Positions 53,083 through 62,266 of a stretch of 64,000 nucleotides of DNA are shown in pieces. Under the pieces are notes generated by a model. The model saw nothing but the letters and a program-made list of their open reading frames with translations. It was not told where the DNA came from and ran no database searches. Position 1 is the stretch's first letter. Every line of letters begins with the position of its first letter. Source of the DNA: Robiginitalea sp. SC105 (GTDB lineage Bacteria; Bacteroidota; Bacteroidia; Flavobacteriales; Flavobacteriaceae). Position numbers and translations under genes: made by a program. The DNA lies in NCBI RefSeq assembly GCF_014243345.1, contig NZ_JACLZF010000001.1:372001-436000 (forward strand). The letters run 5' to 3'.

Positions 53083-54981
53083 ATGAGTGATGCCATCAAG
53101 CACGAATGCGGGATTTCCCTCATTCGCCTCCTCAAACCCCTGGAGTACTACCAGGAGAAATACGGCTCTGCCTTCTACGGGGTAAACAAGATGTACCTCA
53201 TGATGGAGAAACAGCACAACCGCGGGCAGGACGGGGCCGGTTTCGCGAGCATCAAATTGGACATGCACCCGGGGGAACGCTACATGAGCCGTGTCCGTTC
53301 GAACGCCTCCCAGCCCATACAGGATATCTTTGACCAGATCAATGCCCGCATCAACACCGCCCTAAAGGAACATCCGGAGGCCGTGGACGATGTGGCATGG
53401 CAAAAGAAAAACATCCCCTACGTGGGCGAACTGCTTCTGGGCCATGTCCGGTACGGGACCTTTGGCAAGAACAGCATCGAAAGCGTCCACCCCTTCCTCC
53501 GGCAAAACAACTGGATGCACCGGAACCTGATCGTGGCAGGCAACTTCAACATGACCAACGTCAACGAGTTGTTCGACAACCTCGTGCAACTCGGGCAGCA
53601 TCCCAAGGAACTGGCCGATACGGTTACAGTGATGGAAAAAATCGGGCACTTCCTGGATGATGCCGTTTCCAAGATCTACAAGCAGATCAAGAAGGAGGGC
53701 TATACTAAAATTGAAGCCTCGCCCAAGATCGCCGAAAGGCTCAAAGTTTCCAAGATCCTGAGGAAATCGTCCAAGAACTGGGATGGCGGCTACGCCATGG
53801 CGGGATTGCTCGGGCATGGGGATTCCTTTGTCCTACGGGACCCATCGGGGATCAGGCCGGTTTACTATTACGCCGACGACGAAGTGGTGGTGGTGGCTTC
53901 GGAGCGGCCTGCCATCCAGACCGTCTTCAATACGGCTTACGAAGAGGTGAAGGAACTCCCCCCTGGAAACGCCATCATCATCAAGAAAAGCGGGGAGGTA
54001 CGCATACGGGAAATCCAGGAGCCCCGGGAGCGAAAGGCCTGTTCCTTTGAGCGCATCTATTTTTCCCGCGGCAACGACAAGGAAATCTACCAGGAGCGGA
54101 AAGAACTCGGGAAGCTGTTGTTCCCCCAGATCCTGGAGGCGATCAACCACGATATCAAGAATACGGTCTTTTCCTATATCCCCAACACGGCAGAGACCTC
54201 CTTCCTGGGGATGCTGCGGGAGGCGCAGAATTACCTGAACGCCAAAAAAGAAGAACAGATCCTCGCCCTGGGGCCGGATATCACCCGGGAAGAACTCCAC
54301 AATATCCTCGAGGTGCGGCCCCGTATTGAGAAGGTGGCGATCAAGGATGCCAAGCTCAGGACCTTCATCACCCAGGACAGCAGCCGGGACGACCTGGTTG
54401 CACACGTATACGACATCTCCTACGGCTCGGTGGCCAAAGGCGATTACCTGGCCATTATCGACGACAGTATCGTCCGGGGGACGACCCTTAAAAAAAGCAT
54501 CCTCCGCATACTGGACCGCCTGGAGCCCCGCAAGATCATCGTGATCTCCTCGGCCCCCCAGATCCGCTACCCGGATTGCTATGGCATCGACATGGCCAAA
54601 CTGGAGGATTTTATCGCCTTCCGCGCTGCCCTGGAACTCCACAGGGAACGGGGGACCATGCACGTGGTAGAGGATATCTACAGGAAGTGCAAGGCGCAGG
54701 TAACCAACAAGGATAAGGAAGCCATTAACCACGTAAAGGAATTTTATGCCGCTTTCAAGACGCAGGAGCTCTCCGACAAGATCGCAGAATTGCTGAGCCC
54801 GCCCGAGATCCGAGCCGAAGTCCAGATCATCTACCAGACCATCAGCAATCTGCACAAGGCCTGCCCGGACAACCTTGGAGACTGGTATTTTACCGGCGAC
54901 TACCCCACCCCTGGGGGAAACCGCGTCGTAAACCAGGCATTCATCAACTTTTACGAGGGGAAAAACCAACGGGCCTATTAG
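53083..54981 (+). CDS. purF: Amidophosphoribosyltransferase, long Bacteroidota form
   Basis: The 632-residue protein has an N-terminal class II glutamine amidotransferase domain (CGISLIRLLKP, with Cys9 as the likely mature N-terminus, and RGQDGAGFAS). A phosphoribosyltransferase domain follows with the PRPP loop LAIIDDSIVRGTTLKKS (about 460-476). It makes 5-phosphoribosylamine, the first step of purine synthesis. It is longer than the roughly 500-residue E. coli enzyme; extra residues lie between and after the domains. A related long form is usual in flavobacteria, often beside a canonical purF. Confidence 0.88.
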   Translation: MSDAIKHECGISLIRLLKPLEYYQEKYGSAFYGVNKMYLMMEKQHNRGQDGAGFASIKLDMHPGERYMSRVRSNASQPIQDIFDQINARINTALKEHPEAVDDVAWQKKNIPYVGELLLGHVRYGTFGKNSIESVHPFLRQNNWMHRNLIVAGNFNMTNVNELFDNLVQLGQHPKELADTVTVMEKIGHFLDDAVSKIYKQIKKEGYTKIEASPKIAERLKVSKILRKSSKNWDGGYAMAGLLGHGDSFVLRDPSGIRPVYYYADDEVVVVASERPAIQTVFNTAYEEVKELPPGNAIIIKKSGEVRIREIQEPRERKACSFERIYFSRGNDKEIYQERKELGKLLFPQILEAINHDIKNTVFSYIPNTAETSFLGMLREAQNYLNAKKEEQILALGPDITREELHNILEVRPRIEKVAIKDAKLRTFITQDSSRDDLVAHVYDISYGSVAKGDYLAIIDDSIVRGTTLKKSILRILDRLEPRKIIVISSAPQIRYPDCYGIDMAKLEDFIAFRAALELHRERGTMHVVEDIYRKCKAQVTNKDKEAINHVKEFYAAFKTQELSDKIAELLSPPEIRAEVQIIYQTISNLHKACPDNLGDWYFTGDYPTPGGNRVVNQAFINFYEGKNQRAY

Positions 54982-54988
54982 TGTATAA

Positions 54989-55024
54989 ATCGATGAAATG
55001 CATAAAAAAGTGCATTTCATCGAT
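54989..55024 (+). terminator. 14-bp hairpin after purF
   Basis: ATCGATGAAATGCA (54989-55002) pairs perfectly with 55011-55024 across TAAAAAAG. No T-run follows, so it may be a processing or stability element rather than a true terminator. Confidence 0.55.
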
Positions 55025-55073
55025 AATTTGGGTATTTCAGCGGGTTTCTCAGCGGGGGCGACAGGAACCCCAC

Positions 55074-55086
55074 TACTTTAGATTCG
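55074..55086 (+). promoter_or_regulatory. Promoter box region, sRNA copy 1
   Basis: Two overlapping candidates are present: TACTTTAG (55074-55081), ending 5 nt before the conserved block, and TAGATTCG (55079-55086), directly adjoining it. No good -33 element is visible 19 nt upstream. GGAACCCC at 55064-55071 is repeated before copy 2. Confidence 0.4.
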
Positions 55087-55158
55087 CCATAGCATAAGTA
55101 GGTTAAGTTCATGGTAAGATTTGGGGCAAAAAAGGTGGATTCTTATCCACCTTTTTTA
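55087..55158 (+). ncRNA. Putative small RNA, tandem copy 1
   Basis: The 40-nt conserved block (55087-55126) starts CCATAGCATAAGTAGG and ends ATGGTAAGATTTGGGG. It is followed by an intrinsic terminator: AAAAAA, stem GGTGGAT (55134-55140) with ATCCACC (55145-55151), then TTTTTT. The block is identical to that of copy 2. No translated product is apparent, and function is unknown. A 4-bp CCAT/ATGG pairing could close a loop around the most conserved part. Confidence 0.75.
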
Positions 55159-55293
55159 TTTCCCCCCATCGGGTTCCAGTCCATACAAGGGAGAAAGTTC
55201 GCACAGCGGGCGCACTTCCCTTTATCCACACGTAAGAAGCTTCCACTCCCCCTTGCATTTCAACGGATTTAACCGGTGTTCAACCGATTCATT

Positions 55294-55324
55294 TTTCCCG
55301 GTGGAACCCCCTGCATTATATTCG
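55294..55324 (+). promoter_or_regulatory. Promoter, sRNA copy 2
   Basis: TTTC (55294-55297), 19 nt, then TATATTCG (55317-55324) follow the Bacteroidota promoter layout with mismatches. The box ends 5 nt before the conserved block. Confidence 0.5.
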
Positions 55325-55329
55325 TAGGA

Positions 55330-55401
55330 CCATAGCATAAGTAGGTTAAGTTCATGGTAAGATTTGGGGAAAAAGGCAGAGTTTCTACTCTGCCTTTTTT
55401 A
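55330..55401 (+). ncRNA. Putative small RNA, tandem copy 2
   Basis: The 40-nt block at 55330-55369 is identical to copy 1. It is followed by its own terminator: AAAAAGGCAGAG (55370-55381) pairs with CTCTGCCTTTTT (55388-55399), loop TTTCTA. The stem sequence is entirely different from copies 1 and 3, but the architecture (A-run, stem, T-run directly after the block) is the same. Confidence 0.78.
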
Positions 55402-55498
55402 TGTTGAGCGTCAAACGTTTATCCTTCCAAACCTCAGTATTCCTCCCCTTTTGGCCCCCGTTTTTGGGCATCTGCTCCTTAAATAATTGTCAATTTTC

Positions 55499-55529
55499 TT
55501 TGTTATTTCTCTTTATACCAGTAATTTAG
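55499..55529 (+). promoter_or_regulatory. Promoter, sRNA copy 3
   Basis: TTTG (55499-55502), exactly 19 nt, then TAATTTAG (55522-55529) is the best consensus match of the three. The box ends 6 nt before the conserved block. Confidence 0.6.
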
Positions 55530-55535
55530 TATTTG

Positions 55536-55606
55536 CCATAGCATAAGTAGGTTAAGTTTATGGTAAGATTTGGGATGAAAAGGGCAGGGTTTCTCTGCCC
55601 TTTTCT
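55536..55606 (+). ncRNA. Putative small RNA, tandem copy 3
   Basis: The block at 55536-55575 differs from copies 1 and 2 at only two positions (C to T at block position 24, G to A at 40). Its terminator pairs AAAAGGGCAG (55578-55587) with CTGCCCTTTT (55595-55604), loop GGTTTCT. It has the best promoter match of the set. Confidence 0.78.
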
Positions 55607-55639
55607 GTTTCCCGCCGGCAGCCGATTTTACGCCGGGCC

Positions 55640-55667
55640 AAAAAAAAACCCCGGCTCAGGGCCGGGG
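55640..55667 (-). terminator. Rho-independent terminator of the superoxide dismutase gene
   Basis: CCCCGGC (55649-55655) pairs with GCCGGGG (55661-55667). It is followed on the minus strand by nine T residues (55648-55640). Confidence 0.9.
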
Positions 55668-55688
55668 CTCGTTTACGAGACGGGGATA

Positions 55689-56297
55689 TTATTTATGCGC
55701 TGCATAATTCTTCGCCACTTCTCCCCAGTTGATCAGGTTAAAGAACGCTTCGATATACTCCGGGCGCCGGTTCTGGTAATGCAGGTAATAGGCATGCTCC
55801 CAGACATCGATCCCCAGAATCGGGTATCCGCCGCAACCCACTCCGGGCATCAACGGTACATCCTGGTTCGGGGTGGAACAAATTTCCACCTTTCCGCCGG
55901 GGTGGACACAGAGCCATGCCCAACCGGATCCGAAACGGGTGGCTGCCGCGTTGCTGAAAGCGTCTTTGAATTTTTCATAGGATCCGAAAGCGCTGTCGAT
56001 GGCTTTGCCGAGGTCACCGGAAGGCTTTCCTCCCCCGTCCGGGGAAAGGATTTTCCAGAACAGGGAGTGGTTGAAAAAGCCACCTCCGTTATTCCGGACC
56101 GCCGTATTGTTCATATCGAGGTTCTTCAGGATATCCTCTATGGATTTTCCCGCAAGGCCGGTCCCCTCTATCGCCGCATTCAGCTTTGAGGTGTAGCCGT
56201 TATGGTGCTTTGTATGGTGGATTTCCATGGTGCGCGCATCGATATGCGGCTCCAGGGCGTCGTACGCATAAGGTAAATTCGGAAGTTGAAATGACAT
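55689..56297 (-). CDS. sodA: Fe/Mn superoxide dismutase, probably Mn type
   Basis: The 202-residue protein starts [20 protein letters not shown]. Metal ligands are visible in [11 protein letters not shown] (His), NHSLFW (His) and [15 protein letters not shown] (Asp, His). The sequence [11 protein letters not shown] resembles the TPNQDNPLM of Mn or cambialistic enzymes, so manganese is favoured, though not proven. No signal peptide is present, so it is cytosolic. It has a TAGTTTTG box upstream and a strong terminator. Confidence 0.94.
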   Translation of the reverse strand: MSFQLPNLPYAYDALEPHIDARTMEIHHTKHHNGYTSKLNAAIEGTGLAGKSIEDILKNLDMNNTAVRNNGGGFFNHSLFWKILSPDGGGKPSGDLGKAIDSAFGSYEKFKDAFSNAAATRFGSGWAWLCVHPGGKVEICSTPNQDVPLMPGVGCGGYPILGIDVWEHAYYLHYQNRRPEYIEAFFNLINWGEVAKNYAAHK

Positions 56298-56334
56298 ATG
56301 TTTTCAGGTTTTTGCGTTAGAAATCGTTGTCTAC

Positions 56335-56342
56335 CAAAACTA
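56335..56342 (-). promoter_or_regulatory. -7 promoter box for superoxide dismutase
   Basis: The minus strand reads TAGTTTTG, an exact TAnnTTTG match, 37 nt before the ATG. Confidence 0.5.
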
Positions 56343-56411
56343 CGGATTTTAACAAACACTTTCCGCTAATTATTTGTTAAGAACCCTGCGGTATTGCTTA
56401 TTTTGCAGGCT

Positions 56412-59400
56412 ATGACGTCTGATTTGGAACCATTCCGGATATACAGTGCATCGGCCGGGTCCGGTAAGACCTACACGCTGACGCGGGAGTACCTGCGATT
56501 GCTTCTCGGGGGCAGGGGCGGCCAGCCTTTCCGCGAAATCCTGGCCATTACTTTTACCAACAAGGCGGTAGGAGAACTGAAAAACCGGATCCTGGACAGC
56601 CTGGAAGCATTTGCGGCAACCCGCACTGACCAGGAGCGTCCCAGCCTTTTCCGCGACCTGCAGGCAGACCTGGGTACCGACCGGGAAACCCTGGCGCGGA
56701 GGTCCGCCCGGGTCCTGCAGGAAATCCTGCATAACTACGCTTTTTTCGATGTCTCTACCATCGATAAATTCAACCACCGGATCCTGAGGACCTTTTCCCG
56801 GGACCTCCAGCTTCCCGCGGGTTTTGAGGTGGTGCTGGATTCGGATGCCCTGCTGGAGCGGGCCGTCGACAACCTGATCATGCAGGCCGGAGAGGCCCCG
56901 GAACTCACCCGGGTACTCATCGATTTTGCACTCGAAAAATCCGCCGATGACCGCAGTTGGGATATTGGCCGGGACCTGGCAGAAACCGGGAAACTGCTAT
57001 TCAATGAAAACCACGCGGCCTACCTGAAAACCTTTGACGGGAAAGGGATATCCGATTTTCTGCGGCTCCGGGAAAAGCTCGCAGGGGGGCAGGCAGCCTG
57101 TAAGGCCCGCCTGCTGGAGCTGACCGCGGAGATACTGGCCGAAATTGAAGGGAACGGTTTGGAAACCACCGATTTTCACGCGGGGTATTTCCCGAAGTTC
57201 ATCCAAAAAATCCACGACGGGGATTTTGACCAGGATTTCGACGCGGCCTGGAAAAGGGATTTTGCCGACCGGCCGCTCTACAGCAAATCCAACAAGGAAG
57301 CCCCCCGGGAAATCCTGGACCGCCTGCATCCGGCATTTATCGGAAAATTTGAGGAGATCCGGACACTGGTCCTGCATCGTGCCTTTTTAAAGAACGCCTA
57401 TACCAACTGTGCCCCGTTTACCGTCCTGGGCCTGCTGCAACTCGAACTCAAACGGATCGAACAGGCCGAGAGCCTGCTGCCGGTTGCAAAATTCAACAGC
57501 ATTATTTCCGAAGAACTTGCGGACCAGCCGGCTCCCTATATCTATGAGCGGTTGGGTGAAAAGTACCGGCATTACTTCATCGACGAATTCCAGGATACCT
57601 CCGAACTGCAGTGGAAAAACCTGGTACCCCTCATAGGCAATGCCCTGGAAGGGGAAGATGAGCAGGGACAGCGCGGATCCCTCGTCCTGGTGGGGGATGC
57701 CAAACAGGCCATCTACCGCTGGAGGGGCGGCTATGCCGAACAGTTCCTCGGGCTGATCCGCGGGCCCGGGAACCCCTTCTCGGTGCAGGCCAAGGGCTAT
57801 GAGCTCCCCGTCAATTACCGGAGCTGCGAGACGATCGTCCGGTTCAACAACGATTTCTTTTCGGAGTTAAGCCAGAAACTCAGCAACCCGGATTACGAAC
57901 GGCTCTTCCGGGACGGGAACCGCCAACTGCCTAATTCCCGGGATCCCGGACTGGTGGAAATCGGTTTCCTGCATGCTGACCCTCCGGACCGGGAAGCCGC
58001 CTACCTGGACCGGACCGTCGAAATCCTCGCCCGCCTGCGGCAGGCCGGGTACGCCTACGGGTCTGTCTGCGTGCTGACCCGCAGGCGGCGGGATGGGGTG
58101 GTACTCTCCGAGCGCCTGCTGGCCGAGGGCATCCCGGTCATCTCCTCGGAAACCCTGCTGCTGAAAAACCACCCGGCCGTGGCGTTTCTCATTGACCTGT
58201 TGCACTTCCTGGAGGAGCCGGAAGACCGCAACCATCGTTTTGGCATCCTCTCGTTTTTAGCCCCTGACGGGGTGGAAACCCATAGCTGGATTCACCGGCA
58301 CCTGGAGGATACCGGCAGGCTGCTCCGACAGGAGTGGTCTTTTTTCGCCAGCGAAATGGCCCTGAAACCCGCCTACGATATCCTGGAAACGGCCATCCGC
58401 CAGTTCCGCCTCGGGGAAGAGTCCGAAGCCTACCTTTTTGCGCTCCTGGAATATGCCCTGGAGGCAGCCCGGCATGGGGATGTATCCCTGGGCACCTTCC
58501 TGGAATACTGGGAGTCGAAAAAGGACAAGCTGAGCATTGCCGCCCCCGAAAGCCCGGATGCCCTGCGCCTGATGACCATCCACAGCGCCAAAGGGCTGGA
58601 ATTCCCCGTGGTCATCTTCCCCTTTGCGGACTCTTCCATCTATGCGGAGAAGAACCCGAAACTCTGGGTCCCCGTGGACCCCGGAACCTACTGTGGTTTT
58701 TCATACCTGCAGATCAATTCCCGCAGGGAGGTGGAAGCGTACGGGGAAATGGAAGCAGCCCTGTACCGGGAGGAGCGGGGGAAGCTGGAACTGGACGCCT
58801 ACAATGTCCTGTACGTTGCCCATACCCGTGCCGTCGAGGCGCTTTTCGTGCTCACTGGTCCCATGACTGAAAAGGAGGTTGCCGAGCCCCGCCGCTATAC
58901 GGACCTGTACCGGCAGTATCTGAAGCACCTCGGAAAATGGGATGGCAATACCACCACCTATTCCTTTGGCAGACTGGGCCAGGGCCGGGCCGTGGCGGAA
59001 ACGGCCGGCAGGGATCCACTGGCCTTCGCGTATTCGTCCCGGGAGTCGGCCCAACTCCATATCGTGACCCAATCGGGCCGGCTCTGGGACAGCCCCCTGG
59101 AGACCGCCAAAAAGTACGGGAATACCCTCCACCTGGCTCTCAGCATGATCCGGACCGCGGGTGACCTGCCCGGGGTGGTCCCCCGCCTGATCGGGGAAGG
59201 CCTCGTCCCCGATGGCCAGCGCGGGCCATTGGAAAACACGCTCCGCCAGATTGTGGGCCACCCGGAATTAAGCCCGTATTTCAGGGAAGGCCCGGAGATT
59301 TACAACGAACGGGGCATCATTCTCAGAAATAAGGTAATTTTGAGGCCCGACCGCCTGGTGGTCGACGGGGGCAGTGCCGTGGTCATCGACTACAAAACCG

Positions 59401-59531
59401 CCCTGCCCGCTGCCAGCCACCGCGACCAGGTGCAGGCCTATGCAGGGGCCGTCTCAGAAATGGGGCTCCGCCTCGAACGCGCACTGCTGGTCTACATCTC
59501 GGATAACGGAATCAAAATAGAAACACTATAA
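56412..59531 (+). CDS. AddA-like UvrD/REP helicase with C-terminal nuclease
   Basis: The 1039-residue protein begins with the Walker [13 protein letters not shown] (about 12-23) and has superfamily I motifs [13 protein letters not shown] (motif II), [15 protein letters not shown] (motif III) and [20 protein letters not shown] (motif V). The C-terminus carries a PD-(D/E)XK nuclease: RPDRLVV, then VVIDYKT and DQVQAYAG. It is the RecB/AddA-type subunit that resects double-strand breaks. The likely partner (AddB-like) is at 62267 onward, separated by kbl and ompA. The stop is 2 nt from the kbl start. Confidence 0.88.
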   Translation: MTSDLEPFRIYSASAGSGKTYTLTREYLRLLLGGRGGQPFREILAITFTNKAVGELKNRILDSLEAFAATRTDQERPSLFRDLQADLGTDRETLARRSARVLQEILHNYAFFDVSTIDKFNHRILRTFSRDLQLPAGFEVVLDSDALLERAVDNLIMQAGEAPELTRVLIDFALEKSADDRSWDIGRDLAETGKLLFNENHAAYLKTFDGKGISDFLRLREKLAGGQAACKARLLELTAEILAEIEGNGLETTDFHAGYFPKFIQKIHDGDFDQDFDAAWKRDFADRPLYSKSNKEAPREILDRLHPAFIGKFEEIRTLVLHRAFLKNAYTNCAPFTVLGLLQLELKRIEQAESLLPVAKFNSIISEELADQPAPYIYERLGEKYRHYFIDEFQDTSELQWKNLVPLIGNALEGEDEQGQRGSLVLVGDAKQAIYRWRGGYAEQFLGLIRGPGNPFSVQAKGYELPVNYRSCETIVRFNNDFFSELSQKLSNPDYERLFRDGNRQLPNSRDPGLVEIGFLHADPPDREAAYLDRTVEILARLRQAGYAYGSVCVLTRRRRDGVVLSERLLAEGIPVISSETLLLKNHPAVAFLIDLLHFLEEPEDRNHRFGILSFLAPDGVETHSWIHRHLEDTGRLLRQEWSFFASEMALKPAYDILETAIRQFRLGEESEAYLFALLEYALEAARHGDVSLGTFLEYWESKKDKLSIAAPESPDALRLMTIHSAKGLEFPVVIFPFADSSIYAEKNPKLWVPVDPGTYCGFSYLQINSRREVEAYGEMEAALYREERGKLELDAYNVLYVAHTRAVEALFVLTGPMTEKEVAEPRRYTDLYRQYLKHLGKWDGNTTTYSFGRLGQGRAVAETAGRDPLAFAYSSRESAQLHIVTQSGRLWDSPLETAKKYGNTLHLALSMIRTAGDLPGVVPRLIGEGLVPDGQRGPLENTLRQIVGHPELSPYFREGPEIYNERGIILRNKVILRPDRLVVDGGSAVVIDYKTALPAASHRDQVQAYAGAVSEMGLRLERALLVYISDNGIKIETL

Positions 59532-59533
59532 CT

Positions 59534-60727
59534 ATGTACGGTAAAATAAAAGATCACCTGAAAGAAGAACTGGAGGATATCCGTGAAGCCGGGCTCTTTA
59601 AGGAAGAGCGCATCATCACATCCCCCCAGGGACCCGTCATTAAAATTTCCACGGGGCAGGAGGTATTGAATTTCTGCGCGAACAACTACCTCGGGCTGTC
59701 CGCCCACCCGGAAGTAGTGCAGGCCGCAAAGGATGCCCTGGACAGCCACGGGTTTGGCATGTCTTCCGTGCGTTTTATCTGCGGGACCCAGGACATCCAT
59801 AAGAAACTGGAAAACACGATTGCGGAATTTTACGGGACGGAGGATACCATATTATACGCAGCCTGCTTCGACGCCAACGGCGGGGTTTTCGAACCCCTGC
59901 TCGGGCCGGAGGATGCCATTATATCGGATTCGCTCAACCACGCCTCCATCATCGACGGCGTTAGGCTCTGCAAAGCCGGGAGGTACCGGTACGACAACGG
60001 GAACATGGCATCCCTGGAGGAGCAGCTCAAAAAGGCCAACGCAGACGGCGCCCGGTTTAAGCTCATCGTCACCGACGGAGTGTTCTCCATGGACGGCCTG
60101 CTGGCCCCCCTTGACAAAATTTGTGACCTGGCCGAGCAATACGATGCCCTGGTGATGATCGACGAATGCCATGCAACCGGTTTCATCGGGGAGCACGGCA
60201 TAGGCACCCTGGAGGAAAAAGGGGTGCTGGGCCGCATCGATATCATTACCGGGACCCTGGGCAAGGCGCTCGGGGGTGCGATGGGCGGCTATACCACCGG
60301 CAAGCGGGAAATCATCGAAATGCTGCGGCAGCGTTCCCGCCCCTACCTCTTCTCCAACAGCCTGGCCCCGGCCATCGTCGGTGCTTCGATCCGCGTTTTC
60401 GAGCTCCTTTCGGCCGATACCTCCCTGAAGGAAAAGCTGGACCGGAATACCACCTATTTCAAAAAAGGCATGAAAGCCCTGGGGTTTGACATTGTGGACG
60501 GGGATTCGGCCATTGTGCCGGTGATGCTGTACGACGCGAAACTGTCCCAGGATATGGCTTCCCGCCTGCTGGAAAAGGGCATCTATGTCATCGGGTTCTT
60601 CTACCCGGTGGTGCCCAAGGGCAAGGCGCGGATCCGGGTGCAGTTATCGGCCGCCCACGAGCTGGAACACCTGGATAAAGCCATCCGGGCATTCCGGGAA
60701 GTAGGCACAGAACTCGGGGTCATCTGA
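59534..60727 (+). CDS. kbl: Glycine C-acetyltransferase (2-amino-3-ketobutyrate CoA ligase)
   Basis: The 397-residue PLP enzyme of the alpha-oxoamine synthase family has [15 protein letters not shown] near 48, [18 protein letters not shown] with the PLP aspartate, and [13 protein letters not shown] with the Schiff-base lysine. It cleaves 2-amino-3-ketobutyrate with CoA to glycine and acetyl-CoA in threonine breakdown. No threonine dehydrogenase is adjacent. It begins 2 nt after the AddA-like stop, and a 6-bp hairpin lies just after it. Confidence 0.9.
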   Translation: MYGKIKDHLKEELEDIREAGLFKEERIITSPQGPVIKISTGQEVLNFCANNYLGLSAHPEVVQAAKDALDSHGFGMSSVRFICGTQDIHKKLENTIAEFYGTEDTILYAACFDANGGVFEPLLGPEDAIISDSLNHASIIDGVRLCKAGRYRYDNGNMASLEEQLKKANADGARFKLIVTDGVFSMDGLLAPLDKICDLAEQYDALVMIDECHATGFIGEHGIGTLEEKGVLGRIDIITGTLGKALGGAMGGYTTGKREIIEMLRQRSRPYLFSNSLAPAIVGASIRVFELLSADTSLKEKLDRNTTYFKKGMKALGFDIVDGDSAIVPVMLYDAKLSQDMASRLLEKGIYVIGFFYPVVPKGKARIRVQLSAAHELEHLDKAIRAFREVGTELGVI

Positions 60728-60774
60728 GGCCTGTAAAGACAGGCGATTGAGCATGAAAAAAATGGGAATATGAT

Positions 60775-60805
60775 TTTGTTAATAAACTTTAACAACTTAC
60801 ATTTG
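60775..60805 (+). promoter_or_regulatory. ompA promoter (perfect Bacteroidota consensus)
   Basis: TTTG (60775-60778), exactly 19 nt, then TACATTTG (60798-60805): a full match to TTTG-N19-TAnnTTTG. An A-rich leader leads to the ATG at 60840. This is the best promoter in the window. Confidence 0.85.
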
Positions 60806-60839
60806 CCTCTGATAAACACTTAAACTTAAAAATTTGAAC

Positions 60840-62201
60840 ATGAAACAGCTTAGCAGATTATTGGTTGTTGGCCTACTCCTCTTAGGGTTTAACAACATAC
60901 AAGCACAGGATGAGAATAATCCCTGGCAAATAAGCTTTGGTATGAACGCCATTGACGTTTATCCTACCAATGATTCGGATGCGGCCTACCCAACTGGTAC
61001 GCTTTTCAGTGAGTACTTCAACCTGAACGACCACTGGAACATCCTGCCTTCCATTTCTTACGTGAATGTTTCCAAGTACGTGGGCGATGGTTTCTCAGTG
61101 GGAGTCCGCGGATCTCTGAACCGCATTTCCAAGCTGGGGGATGTAGAAGCCGACGATCTTTCTCACTATGCTGTTGATGGTACAATCAAATACAACATTC
61201 TGAAGAACACCAAACTCGATCCTTTTGTTGAAATAGGTGGTGGTTACACCTGGGTTGACGAAATCGGAGCCGGTACCGTAAACGGTGGTATTGGTTTGAA
61301 CTACTGGTTCAACGATTTCCTTGGTTTGACCGTTCAGACCCAATACAAGCACGCCTTTGAAGATTACGGCGTGAAGCACTTCCAGCACCTGGCCGGTGTT
61401 TCGATCCGCTTCGGTGGAACCGATACCGACGGTGACGGAATTTACGACAAAGACGATGCGTGTCCGGAAGTAGCCGGTCTGGAAGCCTTTAACGGTTGCC
61501 CGGATTCTGACGGCGATGGTATCGAAGATGCCAAGGATGCCTGCCCGAACGAGGCCGGTTCCATGGAAATGAATGGTTGCCCGGATTCTGACGGCGACGG
61601 TGTTGCGGATAAGGACGATGCCTGCCCGAACGAAGCTGGCCTGCCTGCCCTTTCCGGATGCCCCGATGCTGACGGCGACGGTGTAGCAGACAAGGATGAC
61701 GAGTGTCCTTCTGAAGCAGGTCCTGCTGAAAACAACGGATGCCCCTGGCCGGATACCGACGGTGACGGAGTCCTCGACAAAGACGACCAGTGTCCCGATG
61801 TTGCCGGAACAGTAGCCAACAACGGTTGCCCCGAGGTAACAGAAGAAGTACAGGCCCAGCTCAACGAGTATGCCCGTACCATCCTGTTCGACACCGGTAA
61901 AGCTTCCCTGAAGCCTGAGTCAACCCGTGTGTTTGTGGACATCATCCGCATCCTGGATCAGTATCCGAACAGCAACTTCACCGTTGAAGGTCACACCGAC
62001 AGCGTTGGAAGCAACGAGCTGAACCAAAAACTGTCAGAGGAGCGCGCGAACTCTGTACGCGACTTCCTGATCAGCGAAGGAATCGATGCCTCCCGCCTGC
62101 GGGCCGTGGGTTATGGTGAAGAGCGTCCGATCGCCACCAACAACACCCGTGCCGGTCGTACGCAGAACCGTCGGGTTGAGATCAACCTCGTGAAGAACTA
62201 A
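60840..62201 (+). CDS. OmpA-family porin-like protein with TSP3 repeats
   Basis: The 453-residue protein has a signal peptide (about 1-22), a beta-barrel N-terminal domain (to about 190), and five Asp-rich thrombospondin type 3 calcium-binding repeats such as [15 protein letters not shown] (194-330). A C-terminal OmpA peptidoglycan-binding domain follows (340-453; [20 protein letters not shown]). It links outer membrane and cell wall. Codon use is more uniform (many GGT, GTT) than its neighbours, as in highly expressed genes. It has a perfect promoter and a strong terminator. Confidence 0.93.
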   Translation: MKQLSRLLVVGLLLLGFNNIQAQDENNPWQISFGMNAIDVYPTNDSDAAYPTGTLFSEYFNLNDHWNILPSISYVNVSKYVGDGFSVGVRGSLNRISKLGDVEADDLSHYAVDGTIKYNILKNTKLDPFVEIGGGYTWVDEIGAGTVNGGIGLNYWFNDFLGLTVQTQYKHAFEDYGVKHFQHLAGVSIRFGGTDTDGDGIYDKDDACPEVAGLEAFNGCPDSDGDGIEDAKDACPNEAGSMEMNGCPDSDGDGVADKDDACPNEAGLPALSGCPDADGDGVADKDDECPSEAGPAENNGCPWPDTDGDGVLDKDDQCPDVAGTVANNGCPEVTEEVQAQLNEYARTILFDTGKASLKPESTRVFVDIIRILDQYPNSNFTVEGHTDSVGSNELNQKLSEERANSVRDFLISEGIDASRLRAVGYGEERPIATNNTRAGRTQNRRVEINLVKN

Positions 62202-62223
62202 GTTCAATAACCGATAATCTTGG

Positions 62224-62256
62224 AAAAGCCCTGGCAGAAATGCCGGGGCTTTTTTA
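62224..62256 (+). terminator. Rho-independent terminator after ompA
   Basis: AAAAGCCCTGGCA (62224-62236) pairs with 62241-62253 over a GAAA tetraloop with one G-U pair. It is followed by TTTATTTTT. Confidence 0.9.
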
Positions 62257-62266
62257 TTTTTAGGCT

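Noticed and set aside
55087-55606. CRISPR array interpretation of the three repeats
   Set aside because: Only three repeats, with spacers of about 200 nt of unequal length, each repeat followed by its own terminator, and no cas genes.
55087-55606. 6S RNA (6S-Flavo) interpretation
   Set aside because: The units are only about 72 nt, in three tandem copies, and lack the long double-stranded rod with a central bulge expected of 6S RNA.
55560-56189. Open reading frame of 209 codons starting MVRFGMKRAGF across the third small RNA unit and antisense to superoxide dismutase
   Set aside because: It runs through two terminators and lies antisense to the clear sod gene; its protein has no recognisable sequence and its length comes from the GC-rich opposite strand.
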